A stretch of DNA of 64,000 nt, from positions 186,001 through 250,000 of the forward strand of contig SSBO01000010.1 of NCBI GenBank assembly GCA_005281725.1, read 5' to 3'. The translations under genes were made by a program, and so were the position numbers. This DNA is from Wuchereria bancrofti (taxonomy: Eukaryota > Nematoda > Chromadorea > Rhabditida > Onchocercidae). Under the pieces are notes generated by a model. It was not told where the DNA came from. It did no database searches and saw only the letters and a list, made by a program, of their open reading frames with translations. Shown piece by piece: positions 26,301 through 39,306 of the stretch; positions within the stretch are counted from its first letter, which is position 1; each line of letters opens with the position of its first letter.

Positions 26301-27485
26301 TTTTCCCACTTTTTTTTCTAACAAATTTCAATTAAAATTAAATCTGAATAAATTCTTGAAATATTTCAAGTTTTAAAAAGAGAAAAGAATAATAAGAGAA
26401 AATCTAAGAAAAAAGAAAGAGACGAGGATAATGATTTAAAAAAAAAAAAAAAATGCTACAAAAATTTGACCTGAAGGTCATTTTATATTGGTAAGTGAAA
26501 AAAAAAAAAAATTACTCAACGTCAAGATCATTTTTTTTAAAAAAAAAAAGAAAAACTCATTCCGGATGGAGAAGAAAACAAAAAACAAAAAAAGATAAAA
26601 AAAAGAAAAGAAAAAAAAACGAGAGCTATCGTCCTTTCTTATCTTTCAACGTTATTATCAAATTTTTTCATATAATTTACGCTAATATAACACATATAAT
26701 ATGTATATAAACTTTTTTCTTTTTTTTTTTTTTTTAATTTCATTTTATATTTGAATGTCACCAGCAAATGAAATAAAATATTCTTTTTTTTTTTTTTTTT
26801 TTGGACAAGGACAACCTTCAGACAATGAAAGTAATAGTAATAGTAGTAGTAGTAGTAAGGAATCAATTTCATTTTCATTCATTATTATCAGTTTATATTA
26901 AATTTAACTCTTTTTTTTTTGAAAAATTTATTAATTTTTTCATTTCTTAATTTATTTCTTACTTTTTTAATTATTTTTCATTCCTTCCTTTTTTTTTTGT
27001 TTATTTTTACTTATTTATTACTTTTTTATTTACTTTATTTCAAGTAATAGTAGTAGATAGTAAGAAATAAATGTTAAAGAAATTCTTTCATTTTCATATA
27101 TTATTATCAGTTTATGCCAATTTATATTAATTTTAACAATTCTTTTTCTTTTTTGAAGTACTTGTTAATTTTTCTATTTCTTTTCTTAAATTATTCATTA
27201 CTTTTTTAATTATTTTCTTTCTTTTCTTTTTGTTTGCTTTTACTTATTTATTACTTTTCCTATTTAATATGCTTTTTCTTTTGAGTTTTATTTTTTCGAA
27301 CTTTTTTCATATTTCTCTGCTAATATTTACTACTTTGTAGTAATTTATGTTTGTGTATTATTAAATTTTATTTAAATATGATTTTAAATTGTATTTTAAA
27401 AAAAAACGAAAAATTTTTTTTTTTTTTGTAAAATCTTCTAAGAAAATTGTTAGATGATGATTTGGTTTTTTTCTTTTTTGTCTTT
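20311..27485. other. Non-coding AT-rich sequence with microsatellites
   Basis: No gene is supported. Notable tracts are CT-rich at 21066-21146 followed by GA-rich at 21247-21292, GA/GGGA at 23420-23465, and CATA/CACA at 23640-23730. TACGTA-rich words occur near 24790-24830 and 25965-26080. Open frames here are biased to Phe/Ile/Lys/Asn or follow the repeats. Confidence 0.6.
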
Positions 27486-27509
27486 CTCTTATCACTATAG
27501 TGATAAGAG
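27486..27509. repeat. Perfect 24-bp palindrome with two TGATAA sites
   Basis: The half site CTCTTATCACTA is followed directly by its exact reverse complement TAGTGATAAGAG. Each half contains a TTATCA/TGATAA core, the binding word of GATA factors. A further ATGTTATCAGTGATAATG follows at about 27528. Regulatory use is inferred only. Confidence 0.5.
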
Positions 27510-29689
27510 CATTAATTGACTCCACAATATGTTATCAGTGATAATGTTACAAAGTATCTGTTGCATACTTTATAAAATTTATTTCTCACCAAACTAAATA
27601 CACCACCGCTTCTTTTTTTCTTTTCAAATTTTTTAGAAACTGATAAATAAGGCAGATGAGAAAATATGCATTCCTAAATTAATTTAAATTTAAAATATTA
27701 AATGAAATAATTTATATTATTATTAATAATATATTTGTGATTTTTCAAATATTCACTTTAATATTTCAGCTAATTTAGCATATGAAATTATTTCAACATT
27801 TATCGAAACATTTATCGAATATCAAAAGACTTATTTTTTGATTACAAAAGAAAAAGAAATGCCTTTTTGTTATTAAGCTAATTTTGATTTTGAAAAAAAA
27901 AAACATTGTTATTAGGATAATTTTAATAGTTTAGAAGTTTGGTTCAAGTATCTTTACCGGAAATTTGCCGGTTTTTTTTTCACTTTTGCATTATCCTCAT
28001 GAAATTTAGTTAATCAAACTATTCCACTCAAATTCTTTTTCATCGATTATACATATATATATTAGCAAACTTTCAGCTTTTTTTAAACTTTCAATTCATT
28101 TCATTTCATTTATTGTCATTTACTTTTGTCATCAATGTATAAAAAGCTGCTTCATTTTATTCACATATCATTCATTCATTCATTCGTAATATACGCATTT
28201 AATTGTTCATGGATTAAAATTATTTTAATTAAGATGAATTAGCATAGCTATTAAAACTATTTTAGTTAATTAAAACTATTTTAATTAAGATGAATGGGAT
28301 TGATTAATTAGCATTAATTAGCGTAGTTAAAGTTTATATCTGAAAAGAAAATTTTATAATTGTTTATTCATATGTGACAAATATAGTTTGTCCATCGTCT
28401 TTCTTGTCATATTATTCAAATTCAGTCATCATTGAGAAATTATTATTAATGTGAAGGTTATTTGCTACACTCAAATTATATTCATCAAACTATTTTGCGC
28501 CCATTCATTCAACTTTTCAACTTCACTTACCTTATTTCTAGTTAAAATATGAAATATCAAAAAATTCATATTTTCCATGATTGTCGAAGAGAAAAAAAAA
28601 AAGGATAGAATTTGACAAACATAAACTATTCGTCCTTCTATTTTTTCTTTTTTTTTTTTTTAATTTAGTAAGGAATAAAAATTATTTGGAAATTGTTTTT
28701 TTTTTGTTTTAAAATTTCTTCGTTTTATTTTTTGCGCAAAATCAAGAAGTTTTAACTAAATTAAATTGTTCCTTAATTTATAATTGATTAGCTTAGGTAA
28801 TGTAATATTATTAGTATAATTCTTTCGAAATATGTTTTATTTAATCTTTGAATATATTATAATTATTTAATTTTTTTTCTTCACACTTACATAATCATTC
28901 AAATTTCGAAGTAATATGTGAAATTTGAAATTGTTTTAATTCGGTTTCCAGAAGTTCTTTTTTTGAAATATACTAAAAAGTGAGATTAAACAAAAGAACA
29001 ATAACTTTGCTAATTTAATTAAAAAAATTAACAATTAGTGCTAATACACAGCACATAATATATGAATTATTTGATATTTTAGCATTTTCTTTTTTTGCAC
29101 AAATTAATTAATAATGTAAAAATTTACAATGTAAATAGCAAAATGATTAATACATTTTCCGAAATTATTTATGAATAATAACAAAGTTAGCTTTAATTGA
29201 TGTATTTATTTCTATTTGGCTTTGATTTGTGATAAATAATATAAAATGCATTACATTGAAATGATACATTTGATGAGGAAAAGAATTTTGCATTTCATTT
29301 ATTCTAGCTGAAGTGAAAAAAAATTTTTTTATTTTATTTATTTAAATTCACAAATTTAATAATAATATAATTAATTTGTTCCTTTCTTTTTTTTTTCTTA
29401 CAAATTATCATTTAATTCATACCATTTTATTTTGTTATATTCAAAATTTTAATATTTTTAGCAAAATTTCTTTCTATTATTTTCCAGACATTTTCTTTTT
29501 TTTTTTTTTGTTTTATTTTAAATGAACTGATAAGGTCAGAGGTTATAAAACTATAGAAATTACTGTCTACATTTATGCTGTGATATTTGTTGGTGATAAT
29601 GGGTATTGGTGTCAACGGTAATAATGGTGTTAGTTGGTACCCATCACAGGCTGGTGCCTATTAGTTTGGCCTTCTTTTCCTTCACCTCT
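27510..29689. other. Non-coding AT-rich sequence
   Basis: Homopolymers and ATTA words; no gene recognised. Confidence 0.6.
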
Positions 29690-30105
29690 TCCTCCACCTT
29701 TTCCTCCTCTTCCTTCCTTCTTTCCTCCTCTTCCTCCTCTTTTTTCATCTTCTTTTTCCTCCTCTTCCTCCTTCTTCCTTCATCATCTCATGCTATTACT
29801 GTTCCTACTTTTGCTCCATCTTTTCGAGATTATTTCCTCGTGCGACCTCTCTAATGGACCGGTTATTGTGCAGCAGGAAATCATATCAACATATTAGATA
29901 GAAACATACACATACACACACATACACATACATACATACATATATACACAAAACCATCCATATATTGTGGGTGACGTTTGGTGACAACAGTTCAACAGAG
30001 TTCATTCTGGTATATTGTCACCTAAAAGTTGCTGAAGAACCGCCTATCTCTCTTGCCCTCTCCCTCCCTCCCTCTCTCTCTCTCCCTCCCTTTCTTTCTT
30101 CTCAT
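29690..30105. repeat. Polypyrimidine, CACATA and CCCTCT tracts
   Basis: A (TTCCTCC)n-like pyrimidine run lies at about 29690-29785. CACATA/CATACA units lie at 29905-29950 and CCCTCT/CTCC units at 30049-30103. Open frames through the pyrimidine run (29606-29897) give Ser/Phe/Pro strings and are rejected as genes. The spacer segments have higher complexity but no recognisable product. Confidence 0.75.
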
Positions 30106-31797
30106 TTCCTATCATCCGTTCCAACCTGTTGAAGCTGGTTAAATCGAATCATCATCCTTCAACTACACCTGTCCTTTATCTTACCTATGACCTGATGGTT
30201 AAAAATCTTCTTTTACCTTCTTTTTGAACAAAAAAAAAAAAAAAAAATGAAATTGTTCCTTCTTTTCATCTATTAACAAATATCTTTTTCTCTTCTTCAA
30301 ATCTTAAATATTATCATTTCATTTTATGCTCTAAATTTTTTTTTTTTTTTTCAAATCTTCTCTACCTTTTTTCCTTTTATGCTCTTTTGATTAATTCTCT
30401 TTCAACAAAATATTATTGTTTTTTTTTTCTTTTTTTTTTGTTACTTTTTCTTCCTGTCTTTGATGATACCCTGCGGCATTCATCTATCTAGAATCCCATT
30501 TTTCTGATCCTACAAAGAGAGAGAGAGAGAGGGAAAGAGAGAGAGAGAGAGGAAAATACAACTTTTTTTGTTTGTTTGTTTTCTTCCAGTTATTTCCAAT
30601 ACAAAAAGATTTATCTTGTTTAGTGGTTGAAATGGTATGAAAAGGTTATGTGTTTATATATGTATGATTGATAAGATTATATCTTTTCGTTGTATTTTTA
30701 TATTTTTCCACTTTTTTTTTTAAAAAAATAATCAAAATTACATATCTTTTCTTTTTTATTCTTTTATTTTTCTTTTTTTTTTTGTCGCAGAATTAATTTT
30801 TAGAATAATTACATCCAGCAAACTTTAATCTTTTACTTATTTTTGGATTTTTTTTCTCTTTTTTAACTCTTTAACTTTTCATCTTTGTCTCTCCTCCTCT
30901 CTCTCTCTCTCTTTCTTCCTTTTTCCTCTATTGAGGCATTTTAATATTTAAAGTTTGCAAATGAAGATATATAAAATCTTGTTCAAATCTTTTTCTTTTT
31001 TTTTTTAATTTCTATCCATTTTTGGAAGTTTTTTCTTTTCCTTTTTTTTGCTTACTTTTTCAAATTTATATTTTTTTAGTTTTAAAGAGCAATTTGCATT
31101 CCATTTTTATACAAAAAAAAAAAAAAATGTTTAAAGCTAAGGCATTGGAAATAAAACATTTATTTTTAGCATATGTCTCAATTATATCATGCAATAGCAA
31201 TTCCGGAAAAGATTTATATGCAAAATTTTCCGGCAATAAATTAGTAAAATGAATATAATAGAATTTTTTTTTTCTCCTTCTTATCAATAATGGTTTTTTG
31301 AAAAAAAAAATATTATTGATAAATTTATTGAAAAGTGTGCTTTAACAATTTTTTAAAAAATTCATCAGAAAAGACATAACTTTAAATATGCCTTTTCTGT
31401 TGGATTTTTTTTGATATCATTCCAAATTAATGTATTATATTTCAGTATATGAAATATTTTTTAAAATGATATGCAAAAATTGATGAATGCATTGAAAATT
31501 GGAATATAATGAAAAAATTATCGACTTATACGATTTGCTAATTAAGCAAAATTAATTAATTAATTAATTAATTATTATACATTTCTAATAAATCAAACCT
31601 TCTTCAATAAATTATAAATGTTAATTATTTTTTTTTCTATTGCTCATTTCCTGCAATTTTATAATATCAATCATTCATAAACAAAATGTATGATCCATAC
31701 AAGATTTTTGAGGAAATTTGTTTGAATTTTATTGTGTAAATAATAATATTCCATAGATATTCATTCTGTGTATACACAACGGAACTTAGAGAGGAAA
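30106..31797. other. Non-coding AT-rich sequence
   Basis: A GA microsatellite lies at 30514-30553 and a CT tract near 30890-30915. No gene is supported; small open frames at 31022-31287 overlap on both strands and lack recognisable features. Confidence 0.6.
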
Positions 31798-31905
31798 GGA
31801 TAGGCGGTACCCGATCAGCCAGAAGAGGTCAACTTTGTCGAGTCGGTCGACTGGCACCGCTTCGGGGAGGAAGTCCATCACCACCAGCACCACCACCACC
31901 ACACC
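31798..31905 (+). other. GC-rich island with GC3 codon pattern
   Basis: About 100 bp has well over half G+C inside DNA that is roughly 80% A+T. From 31804 one plus-strand frame is open to the TAA at 32008-32010. It starts AVPDQPEEVNFVES then VDWHRFGEEV, followed by His, Thr/Ser and Ile runs as it enters the CAT repeat. About 18 of its first 25 codons end in G or C, opposite to the three real genes here. There is no ATG and only a weak acceptor (GGATAG). It may be an isolated exon, foreign DNA, or a chimeric join. Confidence 0.3.
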
Positions 31906-32275
31906 ACATCATCATCATCATCAGCACCATCATCATCTAAGTATCATCATCATCACCATCAGTGCCATCTTCATCTAAGTATCATCATCACCATTATCAT
32001 TATCATCTAAGTAACATCATCACCATTATCATCATTATCTAAGTACCACCATCATCATTATCATCACCATCATCTTTAACATTATCATCATCATCTAAGT
32101 ATAATCACCATCATCATTATCATTATCTAAATATCATTTAACTATCATCATTATTATCTTTCCAAGTATCATCGTCATCAACATCAATTATCATCTTCCT
32201 TTTTTTTCTAAGTATCATCATCATTCTTTTTCAAAGTATTATCATCTTTCCGAAGTATCATCATCATCATCAATG
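31878..32275. repeat. (CAT)n / CATCATCTAAGTAT minisatellite
   Basis: CAC/CAT trinucleotides are interrupted at regular intervals by CTAAGTA, giving units of about 30-50 bp. The array begins directly at the 3' side of the GC-rich island. Confidence 0.85.
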
Positions 32276-35200
32276 TACCATTTGCTGCCATTCCTGTTCT
32301 TGATTTTTTTTTTTATTTCCTGAGTCATACTTTTGATAAAAAAAACTGGCAACTTTACTCACTTTTTGCTTTTTTTTTTTGTTTTAAATTTTAATTTGAC
32401 CTCTTAAAGGAAGAATTATTTTTTAAAGAAGGAAGAAATTACATTTCATTCTAATTTCTTCCTCTTTCATTCTCTTCCATAATAGAAAATAACATTTCTA
32501 TTTTGTTACAATCACTTACAATCATTGCAATTTATAATAAATATATTTCAATTAAATTGTAGTTGTTAAGAAAGCAATAATGTAAATGAAATATTAGAAG
32601 ATGAATTAATTTGGCACTTTTTTTTAATTGCATATGAATTTTCTTATCATATATTTCTATCATTTATGTCAAACTAATAAAACTATGATATGTTTATCAG
32701 ATAATTATTCATCATTCATTACAAAAAATGTGAAAAGCATTATGCAATCAAAAAAAAAAAAACCAAACGGATCTTATCATTTACATTTGTTACAGAGCAT
32801 TTGTTTACAAATTGATAATAAAATTGAAAATTGGAATTTTGTTTGTATGCAAAAAAAAAGAATAGCAAAAAAAAAGGAAGACGAAAAAATGCAAAAGAGT
32901 AAAAAAATAAAATAAAAGCTTATTCAGTTTATCATATTGCTATCTTATCAGTAAACGTATGTTCATTTTAATTCTTCATCATCCATAACTTAACTCTTTT
33001 TATTTTTTAAATTTTTCTTTCTTGAACTTTTTATTAATCAGTTTTTTTTTTTTAATTCATTAATGATTGTAGTATTAACAATTATTGTTTAAAGTTACAG
33101 AATTGATAACCTGATAATTTTTTTCTTTTCATATAATTTGACATTCTCAAATTAATTATTCTATAGTATCAAATATTATTTTGAATACCATTTCTTCAAT
33201 AATGTGATATTTTGCACTGATAATCATAACTGTGATATGTTTGTCTTATTTGCATTATGATAAATAATAATATTCATAATGAATTCTTCAAAACGATTTT
33301 AATGAAATTATCAATTGATAAGAGTATATTAGCAATTTTGAAATTACAAAATACTAATAAAAATATACAAAAAAAAAGATCATTGGAAAATAAGAATAAA
33401 ATTATCATACAAATATATATTGGAAAAGATTTTCATTCAAAAATGCTCATAAAAATGATTATTGATAGAGTTATGCATATTATCATTGCTCTTATCAGAT
33501 AAATATGATTCATTATATTACTAGTATTGAATTATTGGTATATTATCATTATCATAATTATTATCATTGGTATCATTGCTACAAATTATCAATTTTTGCT
33601 GTTTGTAAGATGATTGAGTTATTGACACATATCACAAGGTTGTTTCAAATTAACAAACCAGTTTCATCCATCCTTTTTTTTCCTCTCTCTCTCTCTCTCA
33701 TTTTTTCTCCTTTAGTTAAATTTAAATTAGAACTAAAAAAAACTTGAAAAAAACTAAAGTATTAAATGTTCCGTGGGAAAGAAAGGTAGATAGAAAGATA
33801 TTATAAAATACAATTTATAAACTCTTGATTTAAAAAAAGAAAAAATGGAAGAACTATTCCTGTTGTTATTTTTAACAAAAAAAGTGATATTTTTGTCTGT
33901 TTCTTTCTCCCACTCTCTCTCTCTTCTCTTTCCTTCTTTTTTCTATCTTTTTTTTTTTTAATAATTTAAATGGATAATTTTGAGAAGAAAAATAGCAGCA
34001 TAAAAAAGATTTTCTTATTTTTTGCTTAAAAAAACAACAAAATCCAAAAATGTCTTTTTCTCTCAATTAGCTTATCAATATCTGTGATAACAGGTATTGA
34101 TAACCTTCATATCTAAGCTTGTTTTAACAAAACAAGTTTTCTCTTCCTTTTTTTTTGTGGTCAAATGGAAAAGAAAATTTGGAAGAGGAAAAATGAATAG
34201 GAAAATATAGTTTTAATAATTAATAAGCTTAGTTTTGATAATTAATTAATTAATTAATTAATTGTTACCATTGGTATTTGCACTTTAAACTATGAAATAA
34301 AATTTAAATATTTTCAATTATGAATTTAAATTCTAATTCAAATTTCATATTTTGTTGCTACAATGTTTTTTTTAAAAAAAGAAGGAAAAAATGTGATATG
34401 TATGTAAGAAAGCAAAATAAATTTATACTGTTTTAAATTTTAGTTTGCTTTATAACTTTTTTTTTTGAAATTTATTTTGTTTCGAATATTTGCTTATTAT
34501 ATATTATTAAATTATATAATATAATTTTATTATAGCATTAAAATTTTTCTATTACTACATTTTTTTGTCAAATCATTTCAGATATATATTTGATCGTTGA
34601 AATGATTATTTAGATCTTTCTCTGATAGATAGATTTTTCGGTATTTCAATTCTGATATTAACATATGTATGCTTTCAAATATACATCTGTGCTAATGCAA
34701 TAAAATTGTAAATATTATGTTAATGATTTGGAATAGTTTAATGGAAAAAAACTGAAAGAGAAGACAGGGAGAGAGAAAGAGAGAGAGAGAGGGAGAGAAA
34801 AAAGAAAGAAAAATTTTTAAGATTGGAATTGAAATTGATTACAGGAAATCTAGATTTTTTTTTCTTTTTCTTATTAATATTAAAAACAAGAGATGAAAAA
34901 AAAAGTATTTTATGAAATGCTAATTTGGTAATAATCATTTCTCATTCTTTTTTTTTTTTTTTAAATTTCTCAAATATTTTTATCAGATCATTTATATTCT
35001 TTGAAAAAGATAATTGTAAATAACATGAAGATAAAGGTAAAAATTATATTTGGAAAATTCGAAAAAAAAATCACATACACCAATTTTTTTCTTCTTTTGA
35101 ATTTTTGAAGTATTAATTTTAAACTTTTTTTTTTCTTTCTTTTATAGATGATTTATACAACGAATGCATTTTTCCACTTTTTTTTTTCTTTTCCTTTTTT

Positions 35201-35366
35201 TTTGTGAATTTAACGATGCAAAAAAAGATTGAGAAAATGCAAATGAAAAAATTTTCTAAAAGAATATGTATATATGAATATATATATTTAGTAAAAAAAA
35301 ATAAATTTTAGAATTTCAATTTTTTTTTCAAATATTTCTCAAATATTTCAATCAAATCATTTATAG
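32276..35366. other. Non-coding AT-rich sequence
   Basis: Homopolymers, CT/GA tracts (33683-33702, 33910-33930, 34765-34800) and numerous TGATAA words. Open frames at 32628-32915 and 33257-33747 are Lys/Asn/Ile-rich without domains, and are treated as chance. Confidence 0.55.
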
Positions 35367-35396
35367 NNNNNNNNNNNNNNNNNNNNNNNNNNNNNN
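35367..35396. other. Assembly gap (30 N)
   Basis: Thirty unknown bases. The sequence before the gap (TCTCAAATATTTCAATCAAA) resembles the sequence at about 34966, so the gap may sit in a local duplication. Confidence 0.95.
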
Positions 35397-35730
35397 TTAA
35401 TTTTTATTATTTATAATTTTTAAAACAAATATTTCATTTTCTGTATTGAAAATTAATATATATTATATTTCATTATATTATTTTCTTTTTTCTTTTTTTT
35501 TTTGCATCATTTCAAACTAATCAATTTTATATTTAATTTAAAGTGACAAATTTTAAAATGATGCTAAAATTTGAAATATCAAATGACATAATTATAATCA
35601 ACTTCCTGCATATTTTTACATTTTCCATGTTCATCATATTGTGTATTCAATAATGAACTCAACTTGACCTAATTTTTGATAGGGTAGAAACAAGGTCATT
35701 CACTTCGTTCGTCCATTGTTCTCTTTTATT

Positions 35731-36355
35731 CGCCATAAAGAAACGCAATATTATCATTATTATCACTATTATCATTATCATCATCATCATTCAATCTTCA
35801 TTTCATCAAGCAATCGTGCTATTTTTTTAGTTAAATTTTACAATTTATTATCATTACTATTATTCATCGTTATTATTTATTTATGATTATTATTTTAATC
35901 ATAGAGTTGAAAAAAGAAAACATAATATTATCACTATTATCATCATCATCCAATCTTCATTTCATCAAGCAATCATGTTATTTTTCCAGTTAAATTTTAC
36001 AATTTATTATCATTATTATTTACTTATGATTCTTATTTTAATCATAAGATTGAAAAAAGAACGATGGGAAACGTAATATTATCACTATTATCATTATCAT
36101 TATCACCATCATTCAATCTTCATTTCCTCAAGCAATCGTGCTATTTTTTAATTAAATTCTACATTTTATTATCATTATTATTTGTTTACGATTATTATTT
36201 TAATCATAGAGTTGAAAAAAGGAAACACCATAAAGAAACATAATATTATCACTATTATCATTATCATCATCATCATCCAATCGTGGTTATCATTATTATT
36301 ATTCATCATTATTATTCACTTATGATTCTTATTTTAATCATAGATTTAAAAAAAG
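35731..36355 (+). repeat. Satellite of about 150-180 bp, four copies
   Basis: Each unit runs through AATATTATCACTATTATCAT, then CAATCTTCATTTCATCAAGC, a TTAAATTTTACA segment, TTATGATTATTATTTTAATC and ATAGAGTTGAAAAAAG. Copies begin near 35731, 35913, 36061 and 36221. The fourth is internally deleted. CAT trinucleotide expansions vary between copies. Confidence 0.8.
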
Positions 36356-39258
36356 AGGGACTGATTATCAGAAATAATGATCTTTAAATGTTGTTCTTTT
36401 TCATTCTTTGTTTTCATTAGCTTAATAGCAACAAACGTTATCAGTTGCAGAACTGTTATCAGTTACTCATCATATTTGTGATTAGTTATTGAAGAGAATG
36501 ATAAGTATACATAAATTTGGATGTACACACATACACACACTATATTTATTTATATTGTCCATTTCTTCTTATTCAATTTCTACGTAAGAAATTCCAATCT
36601 ATTTGTTTGTGATAAGCACTGATAAGGCATATGAAGTTCTTTTCCACTTTTATTTCTTTCACAAATTCAATATAGTTTTATATTTTATCATTTTCTTATC
36701 AGTTATTTCATATCATTTCTAGCATCCGAGTTATTCTCTTAACAGCAATAATTTACACATTATAGCTACAAATTATTTAAACTAAAAATTATGCTATCAT
36801 TTCAATGATAATGATTTTTAGTAAAAATATTGCTCATTCATTTATTTTCAAAAATTTGTATTTATTGGAAAAATAACTAATTTAAATCATTTAGAAATAA
36901 TTTAGGCTGTTTTGGATCAAAATGATTAATCTATGTTTCAGGCAAAAATAAAAACTTTTTTGTCTTTTTTTTTTTTTTTTTTAGAAAGTGACAATGTAAA
37001 TGAGAAAAATATCTATAAATCAAATACATAGGCAAAAAAAAGCAAAAAAAAAAGACAAAAACGAAAAAATTCGTTGAATTTTTTTTTTTTAGCCAATTGT
37101 AAAATGTTCAGTTGCCAGTTCAACAAGTTTTGAGAAATGCTAATTTTTATGGAAAAAAAAAATACTTACTAATATATTTTAATCAATCATCAATTCTTTT
37201 TTATAATTTTAATTTATAATTATTTTATTATTTATTCTTTGAAGCTTATTTTTTTTTTAGCAATAATTTTAGTTTATTTTCATACGATTACTATTTCATT
37301 GATAAAAGAGATCAAATTGATAATAAAAACACAAATTGGTATTGATTGTTCAGCTTTCTCTTTCTCTTTCCTTTTTTTTTACAACAATTACAAAATATAT
37401 ATTTGATAGTTCCTAGAAAAAATTAAAAAAAATAACTGATATTTTAATTTAATTCATTAATTTTATTTTAAATTAGATTATTAAATTTATTTTTGACAAA
37501 GTTTCCTCAGTTTTTTTTCTCTTTTGCAATTACTAAAGAAAAAAAAAATTAAAACATAAAGTAATATAACTTTTTTGATTTAGGCAAAAAGAAAAATAAA
37601 GAGAGAGAGAGAGAGAGGAAAGAAAGAGGGAAAAGAAAAGAAAAAACAAATTGATTGATAAAGTAAATTAATGAATGAAATAAGTAAACGAATTAACGAT
37701 CATTATTTGCTTAAACACTTACCATTTTGATAAATTTGTATGAATAATTGTTCTTTCTCTCTCTGTCCCTCTCTCTCTCCTTCTTTTTTTTTCAAATAAT
37801 TTCCTTTTCTTTCTTTTTTTCTTCCCTTCTTTTTTTTTTTTCATTTATTTATTCCTTTTTTCCGTGTTTCTTAAAAAATTTTGAAATTTTTAATAATGGA
37901 AAAAGTGAAAAATTTTATGCAAGAATTTTTCATATTATTTTTTCATTTGTTCATTTCGTTTACAAAATGAATGGAAAATTTTTAGAAATAACAAAAATTT
38001 TGTTTTCCAGAAAAAAAAACAAAAAAAATTTGAAAATAATAGGTTAGTGAAATTTGAATCATCTTTTGCTTTTTGCATTGATAATGAATAATGATGCAAC
38101 TAGCATCCCTGAAAGCATACATTCTTATATCTGATAACGATGACGGTGATAATGATAATGATAATGATAATGTTGATAATAATAATGATATTAATAATAA
38201 ATAATAATGTTAATAATAATAATAGGATCAGATTAGTTGAAAATTCAATTCGACCAATGTATCTATTATTTCTCTTTTTCCATCTCAATTTGAATTGAAA
38301 AAAAAATTTCATTCATTCTAGCATAACAACAAAAAAAAAAAAGAAAAATGATTCAAAATTTATCATAAATTATGATGCTATAAAATGCAATCAGAAAATT
38401 TTTTTTTTTTTAATTTACATTATAACTTCAAAAATAAAAGAAATTAAAAAAAAAGTTTACTGATTTTTTTCTTTTTTTTTTTCACTTTCATATTAATAGT
38501 TGATTTATTTTCATTTATATTGTATAATAGACTTTTTATTTTTTTTTTTTAATTATGATGCAATTTTTTTATATTATTATATAATAGTTAAATTATATAT
38601 CATATAATGGTTAAAATAATAAATTTATTGAAGTTTTTTTCCATCTTCATTTTCATTTTAAATTGAACTTTTTTTAGTTTATCATCAATTCTTATTTTAA
38701 TGTTTATTTTGTTTTATAATTAATAATATAACAAATCATTTTCAAAAAAAAACAAAAACAAAAGAAACTCAATGATTTTCTATAATATTTTGTTTATTTA
38801 AATTTTGATAGTATCAAAAAAAAAAAAACGAAAAAATGGCATATATTTCTTTCAGTTTGAAATAATAATTCACGAAAACAATTATAATTTTTCTTATCTT
38901 TCTTTTTTGCTTTAAAAAATTCGTTTAAATTTAAAAAAAAAAATTAGCATTTATTTTTTTCCTCTCTCTCTCTCTCTCTTTTTCTCTTCCTTCCTTTTTT
39001 TTTTCTTTTAAATTGCATTTTCCTAATTTGCTATTCCATTTTGCATATTATATAAATTCAAAAAAAAAAAAAATTTGTTTTCATTTTTGACTTGTGCAAG
39101 ATTTTTTTTTTTTTTTTTGTTGTGTGGCTGAATTAAGCCATGCATAATTCATGAAGCAAATTGACAGATAGAATTTTGTATTGTTAAATAAAATAATAAC
39201 ACTTAACAATGATCGATTTCTCCTGCCCTTCTAACTTTACCCTTCCCGGCCTACTTAC
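36356..39258. other. Non-coding AT-rich sequence
   Basis: GA tract 37600-37640, CT tract 37752-37782, ATA/ATG repeats 38140-38225, CT tract 38961-38982. No gene is seen. Confidence 0.6.
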
Positions 39259-39306
39259 CCGCGCTTTTCCCGCCTGCTTCCCTGCGTTTTTCTTCCCCAT
39301 TTCATA
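39259..39306 (-). other. Possible micro-exon in a GC-rich patch
   Basis: Read on the minus strand, an ATTACAG acceptor is followed by TATGAAATGGGGAAG, a GC-rich 48-nt segment and a GTAAGT donor. One frame starts with ATG and reads MKWGRKTQGSRREKR. The flanking plus-strand patch, about 39210-39300, is C-rich and unusual here. No partner exon or family is recognised. Confidence 0.15.

Noticed and set aside
29606..29897. Two overlapping plus-strand frames rich in Ser, Phe and Pro, signal-peptide-like
   Set aside because: They run through a polypyrimidine TTCCTCC repeat in two frames at once, and composition follows the repeat.
34738..34938. Minus-strand frame ending in Ser/Leu alternation
   Set aside because: It is encoded by a GA/CT microsatellite.
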